Positions 28,101 to 34,269 of a stretch of 35,831 bases of DNA are shown piece after piece. This DNA comes from a virus, in IMG/VR virus record IMGVR_UViG_3300025133_009838, positions 1 through 35,831 of that record; one strand, 5' to 3'. Positions within the stretch are counted from its first letter, which is position 1, and the number at the start of each line of letters is the position of its first letter. The position numbers and the translations under genes were made by a program. The notes under the pieces were generated by a model, which was not told the origin of the DNA, searched no databases, and saw only the letters and a list, made by a program, of their open reading frames with translations.

Positions 28101-29001
28101 AATACCCATTATTTCTTAAATGCCCTATCCATATAAAAGCATTGTCGGGACCGGGTGCTGGACCAGGGATTTTATGTTTATATGATTCAGGTGCAAGTGA
28201 CATGGCCGCGGCAAAATGTGCTTTTGTGTTTTCTGTGCCATCTCCGAATATTCCAGTCTTGAGCCGGCCCTTAATTCTTCTGATCGGGGGCCCGGGCTGA
28301 ACATCCGTTACGGTTTTGCCAATATATAGAGGTCCGGTAGGCCCTAAAAGTTCTCTTGAGACTTTGCACTTAGGCTCATATTTGGCCCTTGTTATTTCTT
28401 TAATCGTACCCTCAAATTGGCTGGCGCCTCCAGGGCCCGGGCCCAATAAAATACCGGCCGGACGTCCGGATAAATTTGACGTCCAATACTCGCTGGTAAA
28501 TCGGATGAATACCACATGGCCAGGTCTAATCCCGGTCAGTTTCGAGTTTTGCTCAAGCGCTTGGTATTCTCCATGTACGGATATACGACCAAAATCAACT
28601 TGAGATGCTTCTCCATCAATTTTAAAAGTTTTTGGCCAGCCGATGTCAACATCAAATTGAGGTACCTTGGCGATGATTCTGACTAAGCTAGGATGGCCGG
28701 CCTTGATCAATTCTTCGTCATCGAATGTCTCCAGGCCCTTCATTCGAAGACATTTTGTCTCGCCGCGACCATTAGTACTAGCGTCGTTATAAGCCTGTGG
28801 GCCGGCCAGTACTTTCAAAACTACGGCCTCAAAGGGGCCACGGTGGTCAGGGAATTGATCATAGCCAAAATGTTCTTTAAAGAACGACCTCATTTGTGTC
28901 AAGGCGCTTACATTATTATTAAACCTTGCTCTTAAAACATTGTGGTTACGCTCGTTAAGCTCACCAATATCGTAAGTTTTAGCTTTTGTATATGTCGACA
29001 T
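25147..29001 (-). CDS. Tail-associated lysin with C-terminal M15 peptidase (1284 aa)
   Basis: This is a multidomain tail protein predicted to cut peptidoglycan cross-links during entry. Residues about 1020-1284 are an M15/VanY-like LAS metallopeptidase: SCHALGLAFDMD gives the HX6D pair (His1075, Asp1082) and DDHMHF gives the HxH motif (His1257, His1259). Residues about 45-190 resemble an OB-fold hub domain (GPFEAVVLKVL to RPGHVVFIRFTSEYW). Residues about 320-520 resemble an esterase-type alpha/beta-hydrolase: IEIKYYLHNDGG, NIILVIPE, FHQEVLDVLKQYL. At the expected nucleophile elbow the sequence reads ADGLGA, with no serine, so this domain may be inactive. A charged, partly coiled-coil region (about 740-900) follows. 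GGAGGT precedes the ATG. The M15 call is strong; the middle domains are inference. Confidence 0.88.
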   Translation of the reverse strand: MSTYTKAKTYDIGELNERNHNVLRARFNNNVSALTQMRSFFKEHFGYDQFPDHRGPFEAVVLKVLAGPQAYNDASTNGRGETKCLRMKGLETFDDEELIKAGHPSLVRIIAKVPQFDVDIGWPKTFKIDGEASQVDFGRISVHGEYQALEQNSKLTGIRPGHVVFIRFTSEYWTSNLSGRPAGILLGPGPGGASQFEGTIKEITRAKYEPKCKVSRELLGPTGPLYIGKTVTDVQPGPPIRRIKGRLKTGIFGDGTENTKAHFAAAMSLAPESYKHKIPGPAPGPDNAFIWIGHLRNNGYLDLLDRPHTPGRETIIYASKMLDLSAPIEIKYYLHNDGGFGHAWLKGPTTTPSESKELAVTPGNDFREKIGPGMKDLIKEKRNIILVIPEMMYSKGFGTGRSSGQRMQKIAQRDPPYTEGEHAAGLTVRTKLTDQVLPYAKEYLSGLQASDGESLLSVTRLRDREFSTFDGSITGGNFHLFHQEVLDVLKQYLGIDYDKIDFVSILADGLGAVNLAAIAQSVPASATHVEAENGLRLVNIQKIDFIDIGLDRDISIGPGFVAGDLGVAPGGFYVFPYTPSYTLYTDYLTLKAENPAQKMEFNYITEYAGDKPKTNRFFDLLGHGDKYRQNFVNTATAQRKFSIFVEDVENSKSTISLHLTKNNEQVGYAFSMINDFSGQSGNYPLKSVSNSAAAPSTDTVPNHAEAINTKSGPLGLEQIVREMIKLEEEIQNFEDVLAIPSLHNGDWGKICGDDNPEYKTYCKEGFFYRASDGPFAKAYAKYFENKRRYMELKHLSFFEQQAEILVTKESVQQQLTEYEVILQTHTTSLDNKQPGADSPKDLWNKLKKTFKPEYFSSKAAFDNMINQNVDQGYIALVAETIAYRDAVEKYIQKLLNKRKQFKLQENPEVPVDCAIEPVLLKDMFMLNKAKLKGVKSTAIVAAASKCGDITVKRPSTYTEMATMVPYFPVKEDFMPFVKAGSAMKSKKATSLTTLPGFKLDRFKYKARADSPRGNKSRTIRSYNMWSCLKERLEEAWQHACEISGYIPFRANNGARGYGVNSRNAATAYGGGVSCHALGLAFDMDASFTGYNAADLRHSIFTGAWTPGIGDNPLLGPKSDIYPAALGVFSNEVSQNVQNIYTDGMKSKGSLLVKDRFQATDLYGPGEGYPGMKTTLDSLARTPIVPPEANPTLWAIVFCERSGMIWGNGHFLKKRYSGTAWSPYDFNSHRSQLDEIYGIEDVAMRIKRISWLYRRDDHMHFQFWKKGSLFRWAEIANARKKITGE

Positions 29002-29013
29002 AAAACCTCCGAT

Positions 29014-29310
29014 CTACTGATCTTTAATCAAATCATAAATTTCAGATTTTTCTAGAGAAGATAAGTTAGTCGAAGCGCTTTCTTTCTTAGTTAGCATTGA
29101 AGCCAACTTTACCAACTGTTCGTTTGACCTTTGTAACGTTTCTAAATATTTTGCCGCAACAGGGCCTGAATACTGATGCTTCGTTTCATCGGTCTTTAAT
29201 ATCTTCATTAATTCTATTAATAATGTTGAAGCCATGGCTCGGTCTTTTCTCAAGTTATCAATAGCTTCTTCAACGAATTCTTGTGAATTTAAATGTTGCC
29301 TTTTATCCAT
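29014..29310 (-). CDS. Small helical protein, unknown (98 aa)
   Basis: This is a charged, mostly helical protein with no cysteines, signal peptide or membrane segment. Readable segments are ASTLLIELMKILKTDE, YSGPVAAKYLETLQRSNEQ and a C-terminal KSEIYDLIKDQ. Its start overlaps the last 22 nt of the gp55-like gene, so it is probably co-translated with it. The T4 late-transcription coactivator gp33 is a small protein that works with gp55, so such a role is conceivable, but I see no gp33 motif. A terminase small subunit-like role is another possibility. Function unknown. Confidence 0.7.
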   Translation of the reverse strand: MDKRQHLNSQEFVEEAIDNLRKDRAMASTLLIELMKILKTDETKHQYSGPVAAKYLETLQRSNEQLVKLASMLTKKESASTNLSSLEKSEIYDLIKDQ

Positions 29311-29981
29311 TCTTTTTTAAAATTCCTGTATTTTTTCCTAATACGATTTAAATTATTAACAATTTGTTTCGTATTTAAGCCAGTAATTTCCCTCATATAT
29401 AGATAAATAGCTTTTTTATTAAAAATTTCTATCTCATCGACACTATCAAACAAGATTTTAATAGCTTCTAGCACTTTTCTTTCGTTGTCCTTCAACTTAA
29501 GGTTTTCCCAGCCCTTTATCTCTTCAAACAAGTGGGACCAAAATTCGTGCTGTTCTCTTACTTTTTCATATGAATTTTCAGTAACAAGCTGTTCTATTTC
29601 TGTTTCATTAATTAAATTATCATATTTTACATCTCGTCGTAATTGTTTTGAATTTTGTTTGACTTTATGTATAAACCAATTTTTAGTGATCACACTGAAA
29701 TAGGAAAAAGCTTTTGATTTTCTAGTTGGATCGTATTTGTTTAATATCGTCATCAGCCAAATCTTACAATCATCTTTTAAATAATCGATATTTGGCAAAT
29801 TATTAAACTTATATGTATAAACTATTTTGTCGACTAACTCGTTAAAGGCCGGCCCGATATAAGATAGATACAAATCAGTTCGTACTGACCGGTCTTCAGT
29901 TAACGCATATTTTATTATGGCGTCTTCATGAACTTTGGTAAAGTAATTATTCTTCTTTCTCTTCTTCTTCACTTGAGTCAT
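29289..29981 (-). CDS. gp55: Late-transcription sigma factor, T4 gp55-like (230 aa)
   Basis: This is a predicted sigma factor that redirects host RNA polymerase to phage late promoters. The recognisable core is about residues 65-125: YLKDDCKIWLMTILNKYD, then KSKAFSYFSVITKNWFIHKV and KQNSKQLRRDV, matching the region-2-like part of gp55 proteins in T4-like marine phages. It is longer than T4 gp55 (185 residues) and has a very basic N-terminus (VKKKRKKN) and C-terminus. I could not identify the C-terminal clamp-binding motif known in T4 gp55. The start lies inside the end of the upstream membrane-protein gene (35-nt overlap), and a GAAGAAGAAG purine run just before the ATG may serve as ribosome binding site. 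Confidence 0.85.
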   Translation of the reverse strand: MTQVKKKRKKNNYFTKVHEDAIIKYALTEDRSVRTDLYLSYIGPAFNELVDKIVYTYKFNNLPNIDYLKDDCKIWLMTILNKYDPTRKSKAFSYFSVITKNWFIHKVKQNSKQLRRDVKYDNLINETEIEQLVTENSYEKVREQHEFWSHLFEEIKGWENLKLKDNERKVLEAIKILFDSVDEIEIFNKKAIYLYMREITGLNTKQIVNNLNRIRKKYRNFKKEWIKGNI

Positions 29982-30336
29982 TTTCTTCTTCTTCTGTTGT
30001 AATTTCTAGATCATCGTAATATTCTTCTTGCATTTCTATAAACTCATTAATCAGTCTTCTAGAGCGACTAATCAAGTCTTGCAAATCAGAGTCACCATAA
30101 TATGTTTCAATCTCATGCAAATTTTCTAGATGCCCGGTAAAGTCCTCTATAGAATTAAAAAATGTAAAAGTATCATCTCTTATTTCCTCGCTTCTTTTAA
30201 CTGTCTTATGCAGGAACCAAATCAATGAAATGTTGAATATGATGCTTAAATATAGCAAGAAAGGTATCACACCGAGCACTACCATCGCGAAAATAGCATT
30301 AACTATCACGGAAGCATATAAACTGTATTTAATCAT
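29947..30336 (-). CDS. Small membrane protein with acidic tail (129 aa)
   Basis: Residues about 4-43 are continuously hydrophobic (LYASVIVNAIFAMVVLGVIP, then FLLYLSIIFNISLIWFLH) and probably form two membrane helices with a short turn. A charged helical domain follows (about 45-105), then an acidic tail of about 20 residues, nearly all Glu, Asp and Ser. Its start overlaps the FmdB-like gene's end by 8 nt (ATGATTAA), and its acidic 3' end overlaps the start of gp55. The function is unknown. The location inside the late-regulator group suggests a conserved accessory protein. Confidence 0.75.
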   Translation of the reverse strand: MIKYSLYASVIVNAIFAMVVLGVIPFLLYLSIIFNISLIWFLHKTVKRSEEIRDDTFTFFNSIEDFTGHLENLHEIETYYGDSDLQDLISRSRRLINEFIEMQEEYYDDLEITTEEEENDSSEEEEKEE

Positions 30337-30589
30337 CCGGGCTCCACATCTTTTCTTTCAGGGTTCTCTTTTCATTATTTAATTCTGTTTTAAAATCTTT
30401 TATGGCTCTTTCCACAAGATCGCCAACGTTTGTTCTTTGCTCTTCTTCTCTTTTAGTCGAAAACGAGGAAGGCTTTCTTACCAAAGAATCTAATTTGCAT
30501 TTACTACATTCTTTTAATAGATCTGCTATCGAATGGTGGCAAGTGAATGAATCCTTGCACTCCGCGCACTCATACGTATATTTAGGCAT
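30329..30589 (-). CDS. FmdB-type zinc-ribbon protein (86 aa)
   Basis: The N-terminus matches the FmdB/CxxC regulatory zinc-ribbon family: PKYTYECAECKDSF with Cys8 and Cys11, then Cys28 and Cys31 in KECSKCKLD. These four cysteines should bind one zinc ion. The rest (residues 40-86) is charged and helical, ending KEKMWSPDD. Proteins of this type are common in phages but their molecular role is not established; DNA or protein binding is assumed. GGAA overlaps the upstream stop codon ahead of the ATG. The gene overlaps the membrane-protein gene by 8 nt. Confidence 0.8.
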   Translation of the reverse strand: MPKYTYECAECKDSFTCHHSIADLLKECSKCKLDSLVRKPSSFSTKREEEQRTNVGDLVERAIKDFKTELNNEKRTLKEKMWSPDD

Positions 30590-30592
30590 TTT

Positions 30593-30781
30593 CTATTCCG
30601 AATAATCGCTTTCTAAAGAATCGACATGCACAACAGGAGGGTTTAGTACGTATAACTCTCCTTCTTCACTTGTCTCGAAATTGAACCCCTTTAAAGTAGG
30701 CACGATATCGCTCTGTTCCATCAACGACTTTTGTAACGCCATCATAATGGCCCCCATGGCCTCATCAGATAATTTTAACAT
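30593..30781 (-). CDS. Small acidic protein, unknown (62 aa)
   Basis: The start at 30781 has AAGGAG about 7 nt upstream. An N-terminal helix (LSDEAMGAIMMALQKSLMEQ) is followed by a beta-type segment (GELYVLNPPVVHVDSLE). There are no cysteines or membrane segments. It is the first gene after the sugar cluster and is followed after 3 nt by the FmdB-like gene. Function unknown. Confidence 0.7.
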   Translation of the reverse strand: MLKLSDEAMGAIMMALQKSLMEQSDIVPTLKGFNFETSEEGELYVLNPPVVHVDSLESDYSE

Positions 30782-30810
30782 ATTAAACTCCTTTTTTTAT
30801 TAATATTAAT
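30782..30810 (-). promoter_or_regulatory. AT-rich junction, sugar cluster to late genes
   Basis: This is the widest AT-rich gap near the boundary between the sugar genes and the regulator/structural genes. It carries a perfect 12-bp palindrome ATTAATATTAAT (30799-30810) spanning the epimerase stop codon, then an A-run and AAGGAG. It could hold a promoter for the next group, but I do not see an exact T4-type late promoter (TATAAATA). Confidence 0.3.
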
Positions 30811-31669
30811 GAAAGCAGGTTCTCAAACCATGCTCAATGCTAATTTTAGCAGACCAGCCTATTTTTTTTAATGCTTTTGTTTCAGCTAAAGTAATATTTG
30901 CGTCCCCGGGACGAGGAGACACGTACATAAATTTTACATCAGGGCAGTGTTCCTTAACAATTTCTTTTGCCTCGTTTAAAGAAATATTCTTGCCGGTGCC
31001 GACATCAAAAACTGCGCCGCTGAAGCTTTCTTTATATTCCATAGCAAAAATGTTAGCTTCTACCGCATCGTCAACATGCAGCATATCTCTTCTCTGTTCG
31101 CCGGTACCAGTTATAAAAGGCATCTTGCCTTCTTTGATATATTTCATCCAATTTGATATTGCTGTAGCATATGCGCCGTTTGCCGGCTGATCTTTTGAAT
31201 ATACGTTAAAATACCTCAAGCTAACTGTATCTAAATTATATAAATCAGAATATAAGCCACACTCTAGTTCAGTTGTCATTTTTTGTAAAGCGTATGGATT
31301 AATCGGCCCGCTGCCATTGCCTTTGATCGAAGAGGAACTTGAGTATATGACACGCCTGGCTCTACTTTTTCTTGCAAAATTCAAAACAGTACTACCGGCA
31401 ATAACGTTATTTCTCATTGTTTCTAGCGGCTTTTCTATACTAAGGCCCACCCTGGGAAAACATGCTAAATGAAATATATATTCCGGATTAAAATCAACCC
31501 GGCAAGGATGAAAATTACCTTCAGAATCTTCTTGCAGGCCTTGTAAGCTATTAATATCGCACCCATCTTTTAAATCAATACCTTGCACTTCATGGCCGAG
31601 CGCCTTAAGTTTTTTAAAAAGTCTCGAACCTATGTATCCTTTGTGTCCTGTAACTAAACATCTAGACAT
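30806..31669 (-). CDS. NAD-dependent sugar epimerase, GalE/WbpP-like (287 aa)
   Basis: This is a predicted NAD-dependent nucleotide-sugar epimerase or dehydratase (extended SDR). The Rossmann glycines are TGHKGYIG (Gly8, 11, 14). The catalytic tyrosine and lysine are in PYALQK (Tyr126, Lys130), preceded by a serine run YSSSSSIKG. GTGEQRRDMLHVDDAVEA and RPGD are typical of UDP-sugar 4-epimerases. The length (287) is slightly below the usual 310-340. The exact sugar cannot be told. It starts directly after the GT9-like gene, with GGAGGT 5 nt before the ATG lying inside the last codons of that gene. Confidence 0.85.
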   Translation of the reverse strand: MSRCLVTGHKGYIGSRLFKKLKALGHEVQGIDLKDGCDINSLQGLQEDSEGNFHPCRVDFNPEYIFHLACFPRVGLSIEKPLETMRNNVIAGSTVLNFARKSRARRVIYSSSSSIKGNGSGPINPYALQKMTTELECGLYSDLYNLDTVSLRYFNVYSKDQPANGAYATAISNWMKYIKEGKMPFITGTGEQRRDMLHVDDAVEANIFAMEYKESFSGAVFDVGTGKNISLNEAKEIVKEHCPDVKFMYVSPRPGDANITLAETKALKKIGWSAKISIEHGLRTCFH

Positions 31670-32449
31670 TTAAAACCTCCATTCCGGTAAATCATTTAAT
31701 ATGTAGCCCTGAGGCGACACGTATGTATTGTTAGGAAAAAGCCAGCATGTAGGGCCGCTCATAAACTCGTTTAATTTGTTTTTACTGCTAGAATAACAAT
31801 CTGGTATTAAACACAATGTATCAGTTTTTCTAATTGCTGCAGCCAATACGTTCGAACCGCTATAAATACAAACGAATTCTTTACAGCTCATGAGAATATC
31901 AGCATAATGAAATATATTTTCAATTTTTATTTTTTTTATTGCAGGATCCGGTGTTATAGGGCTAGCACTATGTATGCTATCGATTACAAGAAACTTGTCT
32001 TTATCATACATTTCTGTAATTTTATTTAAATTATACACTAAATTTTTCAAATCATATTTATTATGGCTATAAGATGCGATCCCGCCTAGATCTAATATTA
32101 CTTTATCGCTCAAGGCATCAACAAAGTTTGGTTGATAAAATATTTCTGGTGTTGAATTTTTTGGCTCTAGTCCAAATCTAGCTTCATTCCACTCTATAAC
32201 ATTCCTAACATCATACAATATATCTCTAGATGAATTGGCGCCGCAATTTGGATCGGAATCATAGTCAGAATCCGTTACATATGGATTAATATCCCAAACT
32301 AGTTTTTTAATTTCGTCGTTACTGTATGCATTTTTATTTGAAATATTAAATTCGCAACCTAGCTTATGTAGACGTCGAGGTAAAGTAGAAAATTGTAAAT
32401 TATCTCCGAGCCCACCCCAAGGTTGATGTAAGACTAGTTTTTTCTTCAT
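31670..32449 (-). CDS. Glycosyltransferase family 9-like protein (259 aa)
   Basis: This is a predicted sugar transferase related to LPS heptosyltransferases, which move heptose from ADP-heptose onto lipid A core. The N-terminus KLVLHQPWGGLGDNLQFSTL corresponds to the GT9 glycine-rich GDxxxxTP-type start. The C-terminal half has ENIFHYADILMSCKEFVCIY, then SGSNVLAAAIRK, matching the donor-binding region in which GT9 enzymes carry a D-S-G-x-x-H-type motif. At 259 residues it is shorter than typical GT9 (about 330-350). No clear Shine-Dalgarno was seen. Function is supported by adjacency to the heptose kinase, but a different sugar is possible. Confidence 0.7.
   Translation of the reverse strand: MKKKLVLHQPWGGLGDNLQFSTLPRRLHKLGCEFNISNKNAYSNDEIKKLVWDINPYVTDSDYDSDPNCGANSSRDILYDVRNVIEWNEARFGLEPKNSTPEIFYQPNFVDALSDKVILDLGGIASYSHNKYDLKNLVYNLNKITEMYDKDKFLVIDSIHSASPITPDPAIKKIKIENIFHYADILMSCKEFVCIYSGSNVLAAAIRKTDTLCLIPDCYSSSKNKLNEFMSGPTCWLFPNNTYVSPQGYILNDLPEWRF
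31675..31680 (-). promoter_or_regulatory. Shine-Dalgarno inside the upstream coding end
   Basis: The minus strand reads GGAGGT, 5 nt before the epimerase ATG at 31669. It is formed by the Trp-Arg-Phe codons that end the GT9-like gene, so the two genes are probably translationally coupled. Confidence 0.65.
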
Positions 32450-32482
32450 ATCGTTTATTATAATGCATAAGCGATGCTTATT
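32450..32482 (-). repeat. Short perfect hairpin in the kinase-GT9 gap
   Basis: The 33-nt gap contains ATAAGC, a 3-nt loop and GCTTAT (32467-32481), starting about 2 nt after the kinase stop codon. No U-tract follows, so it is not a standard terminator. It could affect mRNA stability or separate expression of the GT9-like gene. Confidence 0.35.
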
Positions 32483-33265
32483 TTAAGCACATATTTTTTT
32501 AATATCTTCTTTTGTCATAGTATACGTGCCAAACTTTGTAACTGAGTAAGAAGCACACTTATTTGCAAATATTATGGCATCTTCTAAGTTTTTTGTTCTT
32601 AGAAAGTGGTATACTAAAGCGGCTAGAAAAACATCCCCTGCGCCGCAAACATCAAAAACCTCAACTTTATCTGTTTTGTATACCTGATTATTGTAGAGGG
32701 CGCCGGTGGGTCCTAGCGTGACTATTAATTTACTTGTATTTGACAATCCAGCTATGTTGTCACATTCTTTTTTATTTATTTTTATAATCGAATTTTTAAA
32801 ACACGAAAGGTTATTCTTTTTTGAATCGACAAAGACAGGTATATCTTTAAAATGTTTTGTTATTTTTCTGCAATCATCAAACGATAAAAATCCTTTATCA
32901 TAATCACTTATAATAACAGCGTCTAAAGAATTTTTAATTGACTTAATTTTCTTAATATCGACAGAATCTAAAACATCTTGCTCACCCTCGTCGACTCTTA
33001 GTAAATGTTGACTAAAGTGTGCATCAACAAAACGATGTTTTCTGATTGTCTTTTTATTAGTTGTGTGAAGGACTGATATGTCAAAAGTTTTTAAATTCTC
33101 AACTACGTTTGCCGACATTCCAGATTTAATTTCTGTTCTAATTTCTTTTAAAATTGGTACTGGTGCCTCGGGACTAATCCTCTCACATTTTCCATAGTGA
33201 TATATATCCTCACAGCTATCACCTATTACTAATACGTTCAATTGTTTTTGTTGTTGAGTATTCAT
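32483..33265 (-). CDS. hldE: Heptose-7-phosphate kinase, HldE N-terminal-like (260 aa)
   Basis: This is a predicted PfkB-family kinase equivalent to HldE domain I, which phosphorylates D-glycero-D-manno-heptose 7-phosphate at C1. Signatures: VIGDSCEDIYHYGKCERISP, continuing PEAPVP, is the HldE N-terminal motif; SGMSANVVENL replaces the usual GGAANV block; and DVCGAGDVFLAALVY is the PfkB C-terminal signature with catalytic Asp211. Length (260) is below that of HldE domain I (about 315-320), so internal loops are shortened. The start lies inside the nucleotidyltransferase gene (47-nt overlap) with no Shine-Dalgarno, suggesting coupled translation. Ribokinase-like specificity for another sugar phosphate cannot be excluded. 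Confidence 0.8.
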   Translation of the reverse strand: MNTQQQKQLNVLVIGDSCEDIYHYGKCERISPEAPVPILKEIRTEIKSGMSANVVENLKTFDISVLHTTNKKTIRKHRFVDAHFSQHLLRVDEGEQDVLDSVDIKKIKSIKNSLDAVIISDYDKGFLSFDDCRKITKHFKDIPVFVDSKKNNLSCFKNSIIKINKKECDNIAGLSNTSKLIVTLGPTGALYNNQVYKTDKVEVFDVCGAGDVFLAALVYHFLRTKNLEDAIIFANKCASYSVTKFGTYTMTKEDIKKICA

Positions 33266-33605
33266 CTATATAATCAAATATTATTACTTTTGCTAAATCA
33301 CTGCCAACTACGTTTTCTAAATTATAGTCACCGCCCTTTACAATAAGGTCTGGCTTTAAGCTTTGAACTAGATTATAGGGGGTATCTTCTTCAAATAAGA
33401 TTACAGAGTCAACAAATCTGCATGATTCAAGCATAAATTTTCGATCTTTCTGGTTAAAAATAGGTCTATTTTGCCCCTTCAATCTTTTTATGCTATTATC
33501 GCTGTTAAGACCGACGACAACTGTGCCTAGGGAACTACAATACTTTAATAATTCAATATGTGCACGGTGAAGTACATCGAAGCAACCATTCGTAAAAACG
33601 ATCAT
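33219..33605 (-). CDS. hldE: Heptose-1-phosphate nucleotidyltransferase, HldE C-terminal-like (128 aa)
   Basis: This is a predicted cytidylyltransferase-fold enzyme equivalent to HldE domain II, which joins heptose 1-phosphate to AMP to give ADP-heptose. MIVFTNGCFDVLHRAH matches the FTNGCFDxxHxGH start, GLNSDNSIKRLKG matches the nucleotide-binding loop, and KPDLIVKGGDY matches the KGGDY motif. The catalytic HxGH reads His13-Arg-Ala-His16. Length is typical for this single domain (about 130-160). In most bacteria it is fused behind the kinase; here it is a separate gene placed before it. It overlaps the HAD-like gene by 4 nt (ATGA). Confidence 0.85.
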   Translation of the reverse strand: MIVFTNGCFDVLHRAHIELLKYCSSLGTVVVGLNSDNSIKRLKGQNRPIFNQKDRKFMLESCRFVDSVILFEEDTPYNLVQSLKPDLIVKGGDYNLENVVGSDLAKVIIFDYIDEYSTTKTIERISNR

Positions 33606-33907
33606 TGTTCAAAAAAATCTTTAGAATTTATTGCTTTATCACATATAAAAACATCATAATGCGGTTTTCCTAATTTAATTGCATGGTGTTTGGCACCCCA
33701 GGATTTTAATTGTTTTTTAGTGAGATCTGCCCAATCTAAGCCACTGACGCTGCCTCTGGCAGTCCAATAGACGATATGATGACCCTCGTCATATAATTTA
33801 TTAATCTTATTAATGTTTTTTTCTATAGGTCTCGCCTTACTATAATCCCTATCTTTATCTTCTTCATTTAAACATATTGTTTCGTCAATGTCAACATAAA
33901 AAATCAT
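33602..33907 (-). CDS. Small HAD-superfamily phosphatase-like protein (101 aa)
   Basis: This is a predicted phosphohydrolase of the HAD superfamily. Motif I is DIDET (Asp6, Asp8, Thr10), motif II is YWTARGS (Thr49), the motif III lysine is probably Lys81 in LGKPHYD, and Asp85/Asp90 are candidates for motif IV. Acidic residues thus remain in all needed positions, but the protein is only 101 residues with no room for a cap domain. It is far shorter than GmhB (about 190), which removes the 7-phosphate in ADP-heptose synthesis. Its position next to the heptose enzymes makes it a candidate for that step, but this is inference. It starts in a TAATG overlap with the cupin; AAGGGTG lies upstream. Confidence 0.75.
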   Translation of the reverse strand: MIFYVDIDETICLNEEDKDRDYSKARPIEKNINKINKLYDEGHHIVYWTARGSVSGLDWADLTKKQLKSWGAKHHAIKLGKPHYDVFICDKAINSKDFFEQ

Positions 33908-34269
33908 TAGTCACCCTTAATAATTCTATGGCTATCCTCATCAAAATGCTGTGTTGAAAATTCAAATAATTCTGTATCTTCTAGCGCGATTATTTGATGC
34001 CTCAAACCGGTATATACATGAAATTTATCACCAGGGCCAAGCTCTATTTCGGCAGCTAAATTTATATTATCACGATCAGAAAACTTAACTAAAACTCTAC
34101 CAGATTGAATATAGAAAACCTCATCTTTAATTTTATGGTAGTGCCAAGAACATTTTCGGTTTTTTACAAAATATAAAAGTTTGCCGCAATATTTTTCAGT
34201 ATTAACAATCCATTTTTCGAATCCCCAACCTTTAGAAACGTATTTTATTTCTTTGTAATCTTTATTCAT
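33907..34269 (-). CDS. Cupin-domain sugar protein (120 aa)
   Basis: This is a single-domain cupin with metal ligands His43, His45 and Glu50 in WHYHKIKDEVFYIQSG and the second-motif histidine His91 in PGDKFHVYTGLRHQ. The family includes mannose-6-phosphate isomerase-like and nucleotide-sugar-modifying proteins, and its place in the cluster suggests isomerisation or epimerisation of a sugar phosphate. I prefer the start at 34269 (MNKDYKEIKYV), which gives an 8-nt overlap with the methyltransferase gene; the in-frame ATG at 34287 would add six basic residues (MFLRKK) and a longer overlap. A purely regulatory or binding role is possible. Confidence 0.8.
   Translation of the reverse strand: MNKDYKEIKYVSKGWGFEKWIVNTEKYCGKLLYFVKNRKCSWHYHKIKDEVFYIQSGRVLVKFSDRDNINLAAEIELGPGDKFHVYTGLRHQIIALEDTELFEFSTQHFDEDSHRIIKGD

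Noticed and set aside
32467-32481. Hairpin as a rho-independent terminator
   Set aside because: The stem is only 6 bp with no U-tract following it.
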